From Micromonospora luteifusca (GTDB taxonomy: Bacteria; Actinomycetota; Actinomycetes; Mycobacteriales; Micromonosporaceae): 64,000 nt of DNA. The translations under genes and the position numbers were made by a program. Position 1 is the stretch's first letter. Each line of letters starts with the position of its first letter. The stretch covers positions 5,322,001-5,386,000 of the forward strand of contig NZ_JAFBBP010000001.1 in assembly GCF_016907275.1 (NCBI RefSeq), written 5' to 3'. The notes under the pieces were generated by a model. The model made no database searches, was not told where the DNA came from, and worked only from the letters and a program-made list of their open reading frames with translations. Below are positions 38,416-47,558 of this stretch, piece after piece.

Positions 38416-39381
38416 ATGACGCTGTTCGGTTTTCACGCCTCACATGAGCAGATCGGTCCACGCGCCCTGTTGGAGGCGGTGAAACACGCCGAGCGGGCCG
38501 GCTTCGACGCCGCCATGTGCTCTGACCATTTCTCCCCGTGGAGTGCCCGCCAGGGTGAGTCCGGCTTCGCCTGGTCCTGGCTGGGCTCGGCGCTGCAGGC
38601 CACCGGTATGCCGTTCGGCGTGGTCAACGCACCCGGACAGCGGTACCACCCGGCGATCATCGCGCAGGCGATCGGCACCCTAGGCGCGATGTACCCGGGC
38701 CGGTTCTGGGCGGCGCTGGGCACCGGCGAGGCCAGCAACGAGCACATCACCGGCGACCCGTGGCCGCGCAAGGACGTACGCGCCGCCCGGCTGCGTGAGT
38801 GCGTCGACGTGATCCGGGCGCTGCTGGCCGGCGAGGAGGTCAGCCACGACGGCCTGGTCCGGGTGGACCGGGCCCGGCTGTGGACCCGCCCCGAGGAGCC
38901 GCCCGCGCTGGTCGGCGCCGCCGTCAGCGTGGCGACCGCCCGCTGGTGCGCCGAGTGGGCCGATGGGTTGATCACCGTGAACGCCCCCGTGGCGCACCTG
39001 CGCGAGATGATCGACGCCTACCGGGACGCCGGCGGGCGCGGGCCGCTGCACCTGCAGGTGCACGTCTCCTGGGCGCCGGAGCAGGCGCAGGCCGAGGCGC
39101 TCGCGTACGACCAGTGGCGCAGCAACGTCTTCGCCCCGCCGGTCTGCTGGGACCTGGAGACCGCCGAGCACTTCGACGTGGTCTCCGCCGACGTGCCGGC
39201 GCAGCGGGTCGCCGAGGTGGTGAACGTCTCGGCAGACCTGGGCCGGCACGTCGGCTGGCTGGAGGAGTACGTGGAACTCGGCTTCGACCAGATCGCCCTG
39301 CACCACGTCGGGAAGGAGCAGCGCGGCTTCATCGACGCGTTCGGCGCCGAGGTGCTGCCGAAGCTGCGGCCCACCGGCTGA
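38416..39381 (+). CDS. Luciferase-like flavin oxidoreductase (TIGR03885-type)
   Basis: 321 aa. LLM-class TIM barrel: FGFHASHEQIGPRALLEAVK, AERAGFDAAMCSDHFSPWSA, RFWAALGTGEASNEHITGDP WP. The wording of these motifs fits the non-F420 flavinoid oxidoreductase group (TIGR03885), close relatives of F420-dependent glucose-6-phosphate dehydrogenase. Use of FMN or F420 cannot be settled from sequence. ATG at 38416 preferred over GTG at 38410 because GGAAG lies 7 nt upstream. Confidence 0.84.
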   Translation: MTLFGFHASHEQIGPRALLEAVKHAERAGFDAAMCSDHFSPWSARQGESGFAWSWLGSALQATGMPFGVVNAPGQRYHPAIIAQAIGTLGAMYPGRFWAALGTGEASNEHITGDPWPRKDVRAARLRECVDVIRALLAGEEVSHDGLVRVDRARLWTRPEEPPALVGAAVSVATARWCAEWADGLITVNAPVAHLREMIDAYRDAGGRGPLHLQVHVSWAPEQAQAEALAYDQWRSNVFAPPVCWDLETAEHFDVVSADVPAQRVAEVVNVSADLGRHVGWLEEYVELGFDQIALHHVGKEQRGFIDAFGAEVLPKLRPTG

Positions 39382-39419
39382 TCGAGGAGCGGATCGGCGG
39401 ACCCCTAGGCTCGTACCCC

Positions 39420-40991
39420 ATGGAGAGCCTGTTTCCGGTCGTCGTCTTCCTGGCGATCGCCACCCTGGGCGCCGCGCTGGCCCGCCGGCTCGGTCTGCTC
39501 GCGCCGATCGTGCTGGTCGTCCTGGGCCTGGCGCTCTCCTTCGTGCCGGGCATTCCGCACGTCGAGCTCGACCCGGAGTTGGTGCTGGTCGGCATCCTGC
39601 CGCCGCTGCTCTACGTCGCCGCGCTGGAAACCTCGGTGCCGGCGTTCAAGAACAACATCCGGCCCATCCTGCTGCTCGCGGTCGGCCTGGTGCTGTTCAC
39701 CGCGTTCGTGGTCGGGTTGGTGCTGCACCTGCTGCTGCCGCACGTGCCGTTCGCGATCTGCCTGGCCCTCGGCGCGGTGGTGGCCCCGCCGGACGCGGTG
39801 GCCGCCACCGCGGTCGCGCGCCGGGTCGGGCTGCCCCGCCGGGTGGTCACCATCCTGGAGGGCGAGAGCCTGGTCAACGACGCCACCGCGCTGGTGTTGC
39901 TGCGGGTCGCCACCATGGCCACCGCCGGCTTGGCGGTCGGCGCCGTCAACGTGACCGTCGAGGTGCTGCGGGCCACCGGCGGGGGCATCCTGATCGGCGC
40001 GCTCGGCGCGCTGGTCTTCGGCTTCCTGCATCGGCGGATCACCGACCCGGTGCTGGACAACGCGTTGTCGTTGATCATCCCGTTCGCGGTGGTGTTCGCC
40101 GCCGAGGCGGTGCACTCCTCCGGGGTGGTCGCGGTGGTCGTCACCGGTCTGGTGCTCGGCCACAAACTGCCGCAACTGTTGTCGGCAGCGTCCCGTCTGC
40201 AGATCGGCGCGTTCTGGCGGCTGGTCCGTTTCCTGCTGGAGGGGTTGGTCTTCCTGCTGGTCGGGCTCCAACTGCGGGAGGTGCTGCGCGACCTCGACGA
40301 ACCGGCCGGCTCGCTCATCCTGATCACCTTCGCGGTGCTTGCCACCGTCTTCCTGACCCGGTTCATCTGGCTCTTCCCGGCCACCTACCTGGCCCGGTTG
40401 GTTCCCCGGGTCCGCCGCCGGGACGCCCAGCCGTCACCGAAGTTCCCGATCATCATCGGCTGGGCCGGGATGCGGGGCGTGGTGACTCTGGCCGCGGCGC
40501 TGGCCCTGCCGCTGACCCTGCCCGAGGACGAGTCGTACCCCCGGGCGCTGTTCATCTGGCTGGCCTTCGCGGTGATCGTGGTCACCCTGGTTGGTCAGGG
40601 TGCGACGCTGCCGTTGGTCGCCCGTCGGTTGAAGCTGCCCCAGGACGACCCGGTGCAGGACGCGTTGTCGGCGGCCGGGGTGCAGCAACAGGCCAGCCGG
40701 GCCGCCCAGGAGCGCCTCGACAAGCTGGCAGACAGCGCACCCGAGGCGGTTGTGGGCCGGCTGCGCCGTGCCCTGGAGGATCGCAACAACCTGGCCTGGG
40801 AACGGCTCGGCGGCACCGAGCGGGAGACGCCGTCGCAGGCGTACGGTCGGTTACGACAAGAGATGATCGACGCCGAGCGGGAGGTGTTCCGGGCTGCCCG
40901 GGACTCCGGTCGGATCCCCGAGGAGGTGTTGGTGCAGGCCTATCGTGACCTGGACCTGGAGGAGTCGTTGCTGCGGGAGGTCGAGAAGTGA
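39420..40991 (+). CDS. Na+/H+ antiporter, CPA1 family
   Basis: 523 aa, about 12 helices from the first residue (MESLFPVVVFLAIATLGAAL). Ion-binding residues are in VVAPPDAVAATAVARRVGLP and ILEGESLVNDATALVLLRVA, the NhaP/YjcE signature with paired acidic residues. After about residue 410 a cytoplasmic tail (VQQQASRAAQERLDKLADSA) is helical and charged. It exchanges protons for sodium or potassium at the membrane. The start is leaderless in style: TAGGCT at 39406-39411, 8 nt before the ATG. It overlaps the UBP zinc-finger gene by 4 bases. Confidence 0.9.
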   Translation: MESLFPVVVFLAIATLGAALARRLGLLAPIVLVVLGLALSFVPGIPHVELDPELVLVGILPPLLYVAALETSVPAFKNNIRPILLLAVGLVLFTAFVVGLVLHLLLPHVPFAICLALGAVVAPPDAVAATAVARRVGLPRRVVTILEGESLVNDATALVLLRVATMATAGLAVGAVNVTVEVLRATGGGILIGALGALVFGFLHRRITDPVLDNALSLIIPFAVVFAAEAVHSSGVVAVVVTGLVLGHKLPQLLSAASRLQIGAFWRLVRFLLEGLVFLLVGLQLREVLRDLDEPAGSLILITFAVLATVFLTRFIWLFPATYLARLVPRVRRRDAQPSPKFPIIIGWAGMRGVVTLAAALALPLTLPEDESYPRALFIWLAFAVIVVTLVGQGATLPLVARRLKLPQDDPVQDALSAAGVQQQASRAAQERLDKLADSAPEAVVGRLRRALEDRNNLAWERLGGTERETPSQAYGRLRQEMIDAEREVFRAARDSGRIPEEVLVQAYRDLDLEESLLREVEK

Positions 40992-41245
40992 GCTGTCAGC
41001 ACCTGACCGAGGCTGGTGCGGTCCAACCCAGCACCACCGAGGAATGCCCCGACTGCGTCGCCATCGGCAACCCCGACTGGGTGCACCTGCGAGGCTGCCT
41101 GAGCTGCGGGCACGTCGGTTGCTGCGACTCGTCGCCGTTGCAGCACGCGACGAAGCACTTCGAGTCCACCGGCCATCCGGTGATCCGCTCGGTCCAGCCG
41201 GGCGAGACCTGGCGGTGGTGTTACGTCGACGAGGAGATCGGCTGA
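40988..41245 (+). CDS. UBP-type zinc-finger protein coupled to the antiporter
   Basis: 85 aa, one domain. Cysteines and histidines fit the ubiquitin-hydrolase-type finger: MSCQH (C-x-H), ECPDC, CLSCGHVGCC, then QHATKHFESTGH. In eukaryotes this fold binds the free C-terminus of ubiquitin; bacterial copies have no proven ligand. The GTG start overlaps the antiporter stop (GTGA), so translation is coupled. The 3' end runs 25 bases into the convergent MFS gene. Confidence 0.88.
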   Translation: MSCQHLTEAGAVQPSTTEECPDCVAIGNPDWVHLRGCLSCGHVGCCDSSPLQHATKHFESTGHPVIRSVQPGETWRWCYVDEEIG

Positions 41246-42498
41246 CCGCTGGCTGACCCTCGCGATGACGGGTTGGCGGCGCGGCTGGCCAGGGCACGTC
41301 GGGTGAGCGGTGGCACGGCCAGACCGGTGACGGCGAGCAAACTGGCCAGGACCAGCCAGCCGACCGGGCCGCCGTCGAGGATCAGCCAGGTCAAGAGCGC
41401 CGGCCCGGCCGCACGGGCCAGCCCGGCGAGCAGCCCGTCCACCCCCTGGTAGACGCCGATGGCATCCGGGGCGGCGAGGTCGTAGGCCAGTGCCGCCCCG
41501 GCCCCGGCGTGCCACAGGTCCCCGACGGTGTATATCACGGTCGCGACCAGCAGCAGGCCGATCGCCGCCGGGGTGGGCACCGCGCTGGTCGCAGCCCAGA
41601 GCAGCATCCCGGCCGCGAGCACCAGTCCGGCCCGGCGCATCGTCGCCGCCGCCGGCAGCGCGTGCCGGGCACCACGACTCAGCCGTACCGCGAGCAGCAC
41701 GGTGAGCAATGTGTTGACCAGGAGTACGGCGGACACCGTCACCGGTGGCGCATCGGTGCGGGTCACCACCCACAGCGGCAGTACCAGCGTCAGCGCCACC
41801 CAGTGCAGGGAGAGCACCGCCGAGGCCCCGGCGACCGCGAGGAACCAGCCGTCACGTAACACCCGACCGGGTTTCGGCCGGACGGGCCGCCGAACTGGCG
41901 GAAACGACGGCAGTCGCATGATCAGCGCCGCCGAGACCAGATAGGTCGTGACGTTGCCGACCAGGAGCAACCGGTACGCCCACCCGGTGTCCGCCGCCAG
42001 CGCGAACGCGGCCAGCCCCGCGCCGACCGCCACGCCCAGGTTGGCCACCGCGCGCAGGGTGGCGAACGCGTGCACCCGGCCCTCGGGGCCCCCGACCGCG
42101 GCGACCAACGCGGCCCGGACCGCCAGGTTGCCGGAGACCAGCAGCGCGTCCAGTGTGGCCACCAGCAGGAACAGGGGGAACGAGCCAACCAGCAGGTACG
42201 CGGCGGCGACGACCGCCTGCGCCAGTTGAAGGACCGCCCGCAGGGTCCGTGGATCACGTCGATCGGCGAGCCCGCCGAGCGGCACACTGGCGGTGAGCCC
42301 GACCAGGCCGGCGATGGTGAGCCCCAACCCCACCTCGGTCGGGCTCAGCCCGACGACGCGGGTGAGGTAGAGCGCCGCGCCGGTCACCCACAGCCCGAGG
42401 CCGACGGTGTTGGCGAGCGTGGCCAGCGACAGGGTGCGCAGCCGACCGGGCGGCGGCAGCGGCGACCATCGGCCGGGAAACGTCGCCTCGGTACGCAT
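41221..42498 (-). CDS. MFS transporter
   Basis: 425 aa with 12 predicted helices, first LRTLSLATLANTVGLGLWVT. Major facilitator features: GLTIAGLVGLTASVPLGGLA DRRDPRTLR (loop 2-3 motif) and APDAIGVYQGVDGLLAGLAR. Substrate unknown, drug export is the common guess. The ATG at 42498 follows TAGGGT by 6 nt (complement 42505-42510). Its 3' end overlaps the convergent UBP-finger gene. Confidence 0.88.
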   Translation of the reverse strand: MRTEATFPGRWSPLPPPGRLRTLSLATLANTVGLGLWVTGAALYLTRVVGLSPTEVGLGLTIAGLVGLTASVPLGGLADRRDPRTLRAVLQLAQAVVAAAYLLVGSFPLFLLVATLDALLVSGNLAVRAALVAAVGGPEGRVHAFATLRAVANLGVAVGAGLAAFALAADTGWAYRLLLVGNVTTYLVSAALIMRLPSFPPVRRPVRPKPGRVLRDGWFLAVAGASAVLSLHWVALTLVLPLWVVTRTDAPPVTVSAVLLVNTLLTVLLAVRLSRGARHALPAAATMRRAGLVLAAGMLLWAATSAVPTPAAIGLLLVATVIYTVGDLWHAGAGAALAYDLAAPDAIGVYQGVDGLLAGLARAAGPALLTWLILDGGPVGWLVLASLLAVTGLAVPPLTRRALASRAANPSSRGSASGQPISSST

Positions 42499-42614
42499 GC
42501 CTCGACCCTAGGTTCGGGCGCGCGTACTCGATGCCCCAGGTGGTGAGCCGCCCGTCACAGGCGAGGGCTGGTCGACCGGCCTCCCGCCGGATTCGGCTGG
42601 CGCCCGTGTCGACG

Positions 42615-43571
42615 TCACTGGCGGTCGCGCTGCGGCGTGACGGCAGGCCGGCCGGAGTGGGCGACGAGGCGTTCGGTGGCGAGGCAGGAGACGAGACAGC
42701 GTTCCTTGGCGTCGCCGTTCAGTCGGGCGGTCCAGTCGGTGAGGCCGCCGTCGCCTATCTCCAGGCCGCCGCCGAGGACGGTGATCCGTAGGGCGCAGCC
42801 GGTGTAGTAGCCCCGGCCGCGCGTACGCTCCGGCTCGTCCACGAGCGGCACCGGGCCGCCGTCCAGTGCCGGTCGGACGGTATCGACCAGTCGCTCCCGG
42901 ATGACCTTGTCGTCGAGGACCGTGACGTGCAGTTGGGGCGCGGCCGTCGGTGCCAGTTCGGCGAGGACGGTCCGCCAGTAGGTGAGGTGCCGGATCAGCA
43001 GCCGCGCCGGTGTGACACCCGAGCCAGCGTCCCGGGCGCTGGACACCAGGGCGAAGAGCCGGAAGTGCGCCGACACTTCTGGGCCGAAGTCCTGCGCCCG
43101 CAGCACCCGGTGGGCGGCGGCAAGGTGGACCTCGCCACGTCGGCGGCGACGCAGGGCCGCCTCGATCGCGAGGGCGTTGGTGGGATCGCTCAGCACCTCG
43201 CTGGCGCGCATGGTGGTGACGATCCTGTTCTGACTGACCGGTGCGGCCGATGAGCAGGTGCCCATGGGTACGACCGGGGACAGTTCCACTCCGGAGACGT
43301 CGGCGGGCAGGAGTTGCCACATTCGCGCTTCGACCTGGGCGAGCGCGCGCGGGTCGACGTGGGCCGGGCGGACGAAGCGATCCTCGCGCCAGCGGCGAAC
43401 CACGTCGGCGGGGCGGACGGTGGCTGCACGGTCACGCGCCACGGTCAGCAGCAGGGTGCGCAGATCTGCGCTGGGTAGGCCGGCCAGCGCGTCCCTCGTC
43501 CCCGCGGGCATCGCCGCCCACACCCGACGCTCCGCGCCGGTCAGTTCGCCACGATCCATGGCCGTCACCAT
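42615..43571 (-). CDS. Protein resembling a HisRS/HisZ class II catalytic core
   Basis: 318 aa, no family recognised with certainty. After a 100-residue helical N-terminus the sequence follows the order of class II histidyl-tRNA-synthetase motifs: VLSDPTNALAIEAALRRR (cf. the RPDMTAPVAR segment), a motif-2-like HRVLRAQDFGPEVSAHFRLF ALVSSARD, and RGRGYYTGCALRITVLGGGL EIGDGG then CLATERL (cf. RGLDYYTG, GGRYD, GIERL). No anticodon domain follows and no his genes are near, so it may be a paralogue like HisZ with another use. Start uncertain: 43571 or ATG 43559. Confidence 0.55.
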   Translation of the reverse strand: MVTAMDRGELTGAERRVWAAMPAGTRDALAGLPSADLRTLLLTVARDRAATVRPADVVRRWREDRFVRPAHVDPRALAQVEARMWQLLPADVSGVELSPVVPMGTCSSAAPVSQNRIVTTMRASEVLSDPTNALAIEAALRRRRRGEVHLAAAHRVLRAQDFGPEVSAHFRLFALVSSARDAGSGVTPARLLIRHLTYWRTVLAELAPTAAPQLHVTVLDDKVIRERLVDTVRPALDGGPVPLVDEPERTRGRGYYTGCALRITVLGGGLEIGDGGLTDWTARLNGDAKERCLVSCLATERLVAHSGRPAVTPQRDRQ

Positions 43572-43618
43572 GGCCCATGCGGCGGGTCGGGTCCACGTGT
43601 TTTGGTGGGGGTCGGACC

Positions 43619-43876
43619 TCAGGGTGCGCCGTCGGAGCCGCTGGTGAAGCCGGCGTCGTACGCCCGGCCATCATCCCCGCCGTACCCCTTGCCGCGCAGG
43701 CTGCCGCGGTGCTGGCGGCGCTGGGCGTGCCCGCTCTCCCGGATCGCCTGTCGGGCCCGGCGCATCGCCTCGTCGGGTCCGTCGGACGGGGTACGACGCC
43801 GCCGCAGCACGAAGATCAGCAACCCGGTGAGCAGCAGGGCGCCGCCCCCGAGCAAGATCCACGCCGCTCCATCCAC
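43619..43876 (-). CDS. Small single-helix membrane protein
   Basis: 85 aa from the GTG at 43874-43876, 7 nt after TACCAT (complement 43884-43889). One helix (AAWILLGGGALLLTGLLIFV) followed by LRRRR and a hydrophilic Gly/Ser-rich tail (GKGYGGDDGRAYDAGFTSGS). No family recognised; probably a membrane protein with a cytoplasmic tail. Confidence 0.65.
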   Translation of the reverse strand: MDGAAWILLGGGALLLTGLLIFVLRRRRTPSDGPDEAMRRARQAIRESGHAQRRQHRGSLRGKGYGGDDGRAYDAGFTSGSDGAP

Positions 43877-43954
43877 GCCTGCGATGGTAGGTGGGTGGGT
43901 CCACCCGAGCCGGTGGCCTCCACTGCCGGAGGCCACCGGCCTGACGAGCGTCGG

Positions 43955-46564
43955 TCAGGAGAGGGCGCAGGCCCCACCGTTGACGGTGATCAGCCCTGGG
44001 TTGGGGTTGGCGCCGCCGGTGGTCGTCGCGTTGAAGCCGAACGTCACCGTGCCGCCGGGTGTGATCCGCGCGTTGTGCGACTCGTTGCGTGCGGTCACCG
44101 TCGAACCGGCCTGGGTGACCTTCGCCAGCCACGCCTCGCGTACCCGCTGGTCGCCGGTGAACGCGAACCGCACGCTCCAGCCGTTGACGGTCGTGGCACC
44201 GGTGTTGCGGATGGTCAGCTGGGCGGTGAACCCGGTGCCGCCCTGCCAGGCGCCGTAGTTGCTGTACTTCACCGCGCAGGTGGTGGCGGGCACCGCGCCG
44301 GCGTCACCCTGGTCGGCCAGGAACGAGGAGATCCAGGCCAGTGCCGAGTTCCAGTTGATCGCCACCTCGTTGGTCGAGTACGAGTTGATGTCGTCGACGT
44401 AGCAGAACATCGGCTTGCAGCCCGCGAGCAGTTGTGCCACGAACGGGTCCTGCAGGGCAGCGTTCGGGCCGCCGGCGAGGGAGCCGGCGGGCGGGCGGGG
44501 CAGGTTCGGGTCGAGCTGGTGGCCGAAGATCCGGCTGTGCTGGTTCTGGGCGGCGTGCTCGCCCCAGCCCGTGACGTACGAGATGTTCAGCGCGTTACGG
44601 CCGAAGATGTAATCCATCGCCTGCACGGCCCCGTCCCGGTAGGCGGGGTTGCGGGTCAGGTCGAAGGCGGTGGCCAGCACGACCGCGTTGTTGATGACGT
44701 TGCTGTTGCCACCCCAGAAGTAGCTGTTGGCGTCCCCGGGCATCGGCAGCCCGTACGCCTGCCGGCGCAGCTCGGCGAGGTACGCGTCGGCGGCGGCGGT
44801 GACCGAGGCGCGGACCCGGGCCAGATCGGCGGCGGGCAGCGCGTTCGGCACGGTGGCCAGGTCGAGGCGGCCCAGCGCGGCAACGCTCTGCCAGCCGAAG
44901 CCACGTGGGTCGAACACGTTCCCGGTGTGGTGCGGCGAGGCGGTCAGGTCGGCCAGGTAGTTCTGCGCACCGGTGGTCAGGTACAGCTCGGCCGCCGCCC
45001 AGTAGAACTCGTCGGTGACTCCGGTGTCGTCGTACGCGCCGCCGCCGGTGCCGTCGGTCGGGCTGGCGTACACCGCCGGGTGGGCCTTGGCCGCTGCGTA
45101 GGCCGTCTTCGCGGCCGTGCCGCAGCGGGTCGCGAACGCCGCGTCGTAGGGGGCGAAGAGCCGGGCGCACTGGGCGGCGGTGGCGGCCAGGTTGAGAGTG
45201 GCCGCGGTCGACGGTGGGTGCAGCTCGCGCGGCTGCGGGTCGTCCTGCGGGGCGAGCGGCAGGCCGGTCCAGTTCTGGTCGTGGATCTTGTGGTGGACCA
45301 TGCCGGCGAGGGGCTTGCCGGCCGGCACCTGCATGCGCAGCAGGAACTCCAGCTCCCAGCGGGCCTCGTCGAGGATGTCCGGCACCCCGTTGTCGCGCTC
45401 GGGCACCCGCAGCGTGCCGTCGGCGAGTTCCGCGCCGCCGTTGGCGGTGGCCGCCGTCCTGGTCCGCTCGAACGTGTTCAACAGCTGGTAGGTGGCGATG
45501 CCGCCGTTGACCACGTACTTGCCGTGATCGCCGGCGTCGTACCAGCCGCCGCGCACGTCGAGGGAGTAGTCGCAGACACCCGGCTGGCAGGGCACGTTGG
45601 TGTCGCCCTGGTTGGGTGCCACGCCGAGGTGGCCGGCGGGGCGCGCGTACTCGTCGCCGATCAGGTCGCCGTCGATGGCGATGCCGCTGCGCTGGGCGTA
45701 GAAGAACTGCAACGAGTCGGAGCGCAGTTGGTCGTAGACAGCGCCGGAGATGTCGAACGGGTGGCTGGTCTCGCCGTCGACGGTGAGGGTCAGCCCGGTG
45801 CCGGGGGTGCGGTAGCTGGAGAAGTCGACGGTCTGCACGTTCTGCCCGGAGGCGGCGTCGACGCCACGTGCCGTGGTGGTGCCACTGGCCACGACGGTGC
45901 CGGCGGCCGAGCGAAGCTGCCAGGGCAGCGCCTCGGTGGCGTCGGTGACGACGGTGGCGTTCTTCGGGCCGCCGGGCAGATAACCGACCTGGTTGACGCG
46001 CACCCGTGGCCCGGTGTCCGGCTCGTACGGCTCAGGTGGTTCACCGCCGCGCAGCGAGACGTCGTCCAGGCAGATGGTCTGCGCCTGGGCGGCACCGCCG
46101 ACCTGGAAGATCAGCTGGGCGTTGGGGTTGTCTTCCGGGACGGTGAAGGTCTGCTCGACCCGCTGGATGGTGCCGGTCGCGGTGGCGTCCACGGCCGCGT
46201 AGGTGGTGTAGGGGGCGCTGCCGAGCTGCAACACGGCCTTGACCGCGGTGCCGGGAGTGGCGGAGACGGCGAAGCCGAGGGTGTATTCGGCGCCGGCGAT
46301 CAGCGGCACGCCGTCCTGGCCGATGCCGGCGTCCCACGGGTTGGCCAGCCCGCCCGCGACTGTGGTGCAGAGTTGGCCGTCGGTGACCGCCAGCGCGCCG
46401 GTGCCGAAGGAGAACCAGGGGCTAACTCCGGCGCTGAAGTCGCCGTTGTCGATCTGCTCGGGGGCGTCCGGTGGCGGGTCGGCATGGGCCGCGCCGGCGC
46501 CGGCGCCGGTGAGGGCCAGGGTTGTCGCCGCGGCCAGCAGGAGGCGGCGTCGGGATGGCGTCAC
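43955..46564 (-). CDS. Secreted GH9 cellulase with CBM4/9 and CBM2 modules
   Basis: 869 aa from the GTG at 46562-46564 (GGAAGGA before it). Order: signal peptide with RRR (1-28), a carbohydrate-binding module of the CBM4/9 type (about 35-172, ending ICLDDVSL), an Ig-like CelD_N domain (185-272, [10 protein letters not shown]), a GH9 catalytic domain (about 275-755) with [12 protein letters not shown] at 339, HSRIFGH, and [13 protein letters not shown] carrying the acid Glu, and a C-terminal CBM2 (762-869) with paired cysteines. This is an exported endo- or processive glucanase for cellulose. A perfect CelR palindrome lies 46 bases upstream. Confidence 0.93.
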   Translation of the reverse strand: MTPSRRRLLLAAATTLALTGAGAGAAHADPPPDAPEQIDNGDFSAGVSPWFSFGTGALAVTDGQLCTTVAGGLANPWDAGIGQDGVPLIAGAEYTLGFAVSATPGTAVKAVLQLGSAPYTTYAAVDATATGTIQRVEQTFTVPEDNPNAQLIFQVGGAAQAQTICLDDVSLRGGEPPEPYEPDTGPRVRVNQVGYLPGGPKNATVVTDATEALPWQLRSAAGTVVASGTTTARGVDAASGQNVQTVDFSSYRTPGTGLTLTVDGETSHPFDISGAVYDQLRSDSLQFFYAQRSGIAIDGDLIGDEYARPAGHLGVAPNQGDTNVPCQPGVCDYSLDVRGGWYDAGDHGKYVVNGGIATYQLLNTFERTRTAATANGGAELADGTLRVPERDNGVPDILDEARWELEFLLRMQVPAGKPLAGMVHHKIHDQNWTGLPLAPQDDPQPRELHPPSTAATLNLAATAAQCARLFAPYDAAFATRCGTAAKTAYAAAKAHPAVYASPTDGTGGGAYDDTGVTDEFYWAAAELYLTTGAQNYLADLTASPHHTGNVFDPRGFGWQSVAALGRLDLATVPNALPAADLARVRASVTAAADAYLAELRRQAYGLPMPGDANSYFWGGNSNVINNAVVLATAFDLTRNPAYRDGAVQAMDYIFGRNALNISYVTGWGEHAAQNQHSRIFGHQLDPNLPRPPAGSLAGGPNAALQDPFVAQLLAGCKPMFCYVDDINSYSTNEVAINWNSALAWISSFLADQGDAGAVPATTCAVKYSNYGAWQGGTGFTAQLTIRNTGATTVNGWSVRFAFTGDQRVREAWLAKVTQAGSTVTARNESHNARITPGGTVTFGFNATTTGGANPNPGLITVNGGACALS

Positions 46565-46609
46565 GGGGAGTCCTTCCGGGACGGGAAGTGGGACGGCGGG
46601 GTGGCCGAA

Positions 46610-46627
46610 CCTGGGAGCGCTCCCAGG
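46610..46627. promoter_or_regulatory. CelR operator
   Basis: CCTGGGAGCGCTCCCAGG is an 18-base perfect palindrome that contains TGGGAGCGCTCCCA (46612-46625), the exact 14-base CelR/CebR-type site known from Thermobifida cellulase genes. It overlaps the likely transcription start, so a LacI-family repressor released by cellobiose should control the GH9 gene. Confidence 0.88.
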
Positions 46628-46637
46628 TACCGGCTCG

Positions 46638-46666
46638 ATGTTTCCAGCGCCGGTTCGCCATGTCAA
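46638..46666 (-). promoter_or_regulatory. Promoter of the GH9 gene
   Basis: On the minus strand TTGACA (complement 46661-46666) and AAACAT (complement 46638-46643) are separated by 17 bases; the -35 is a consensus match and the -10 weak. It lies just upstream of the CelR site. Confidence 0.5.
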
Positions 46667-46824
46667 TTGATCTGGCTGGATGGGTTCTGGCATCCGACGA
46701 GGGTCGCCGACTCCCGAGTGGGCACCGACGCGCGGACGCAGAGGACGTGAGATTGGCCGCGCGACTCGCCGTCGTCCTGATCTCCTAGAGACAACTGCGC
46801 CCTTCGCCTGGCAGGCTGCCTCCC

Positions 46825-47550
46825 ATGACCCTGAAGCTGCGTTCCGTGGGAACGAGCGACCGTGGGCTGATCCGCAGCGGAAACCAGGACGCCCTGCACG
46901 CCGGCAACTGGCTCGTCGCCGTCGCCGACGGCATGGGCGGGATGGCCGCCGGTGACCTGGCCAGCGCCCTCACCATCGACGCGGTCGCCCCGCTGGACGT
47001 GGAGACCCCCGAGGATGCCCTGGTGGCCGCGCTCGAAGGGGGCATCGCGTTGGCCACCTCCAGGATCCGCCAGGCGGTCGCCGAGGATCCCGAGCGCCAG
47101 GGCATGGGCACCACACTGACCGCCCTGCTCTTCGCCCGGACTGGCAGTTGCCTGGCCCTCGCGCACGTCGGCGACTCCCGGGCCTACCTGTTCCGCGAGG
47201 GCGTGCTCAAGCAGGTCACCCGGGACGACACGTTCGTCCAGATGCTGGTGGACCAGGGCGTGATAACCCCCGACCAGGCAAGTAGTCACCCGCGCCGAGC
47301 AGTCGTCACCCAGGCACTGCAGGGCGACGAGGTCACGCCGTCGTACTCGACGATGGTGCCCCGGGCCGGCGACCGGTGGCTGCTGTGCAGCGATGGCCTC
47401 TCCAACGTCGTCCGCCCGGACACCCTCACCGAGGTGCTGACCGACTACCCGGACCCGGCCGCCTGTACGGGCAAGCTGATAGACCTGGCACTGCACGCCG
47501 GCGCACCGGACAACGTCACCGTGGTGGTGGCCGACGTTCTGGAGGAGTAG
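46825..47550 (+). CDS. PP2C-type serine/threonine protein phosphatase
   Basis: 241 aa. PPM-family motifs: [11 protein letters not shown] (Asp22), [17 protein letters not shown] (Asp35-Gly-Met-Gly), [36 protein letters not shown] and [10 protein letters not shown] for the two-metal site. A soluble single-domain enzyme that removes phosphate from Ser/Thr; partner kinases are not nearby. The ATG is 7 nt after CAGGCT. It converges on hrpB. Confidence 0.92.
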   Translation: MTLKLRSVGTSDRGLIRSGNQDALHAGNWLVAVADGMGGMAAGDLASALTIDAVAPLDVETPEDALVAALEGGIALATSRIRQAVAEDPERQGMGTTLTALLFARTGSCLALAHVGDSRAYLFREGVLKQVTRDDTFVQMLVDQGVITPDQASSHPRRAVVTQALQGDEVTPSYSTMVPRAGDRWLLCSDGLSNVVRPDTLTEVLTDYPDPAACTGKLIDLALHAGAPDNVTVVVADVLEE

Positions 47551-47558
47551 GCCGGCGC

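Noticed and set aside
43241..46750. 1169-codon plus-strand frame opposite the GH9 gene
   Set aside because: Antisense shadow of the cellulase, whose domain motifs are clear. No ribosome site or recognisable domain in the long frame.
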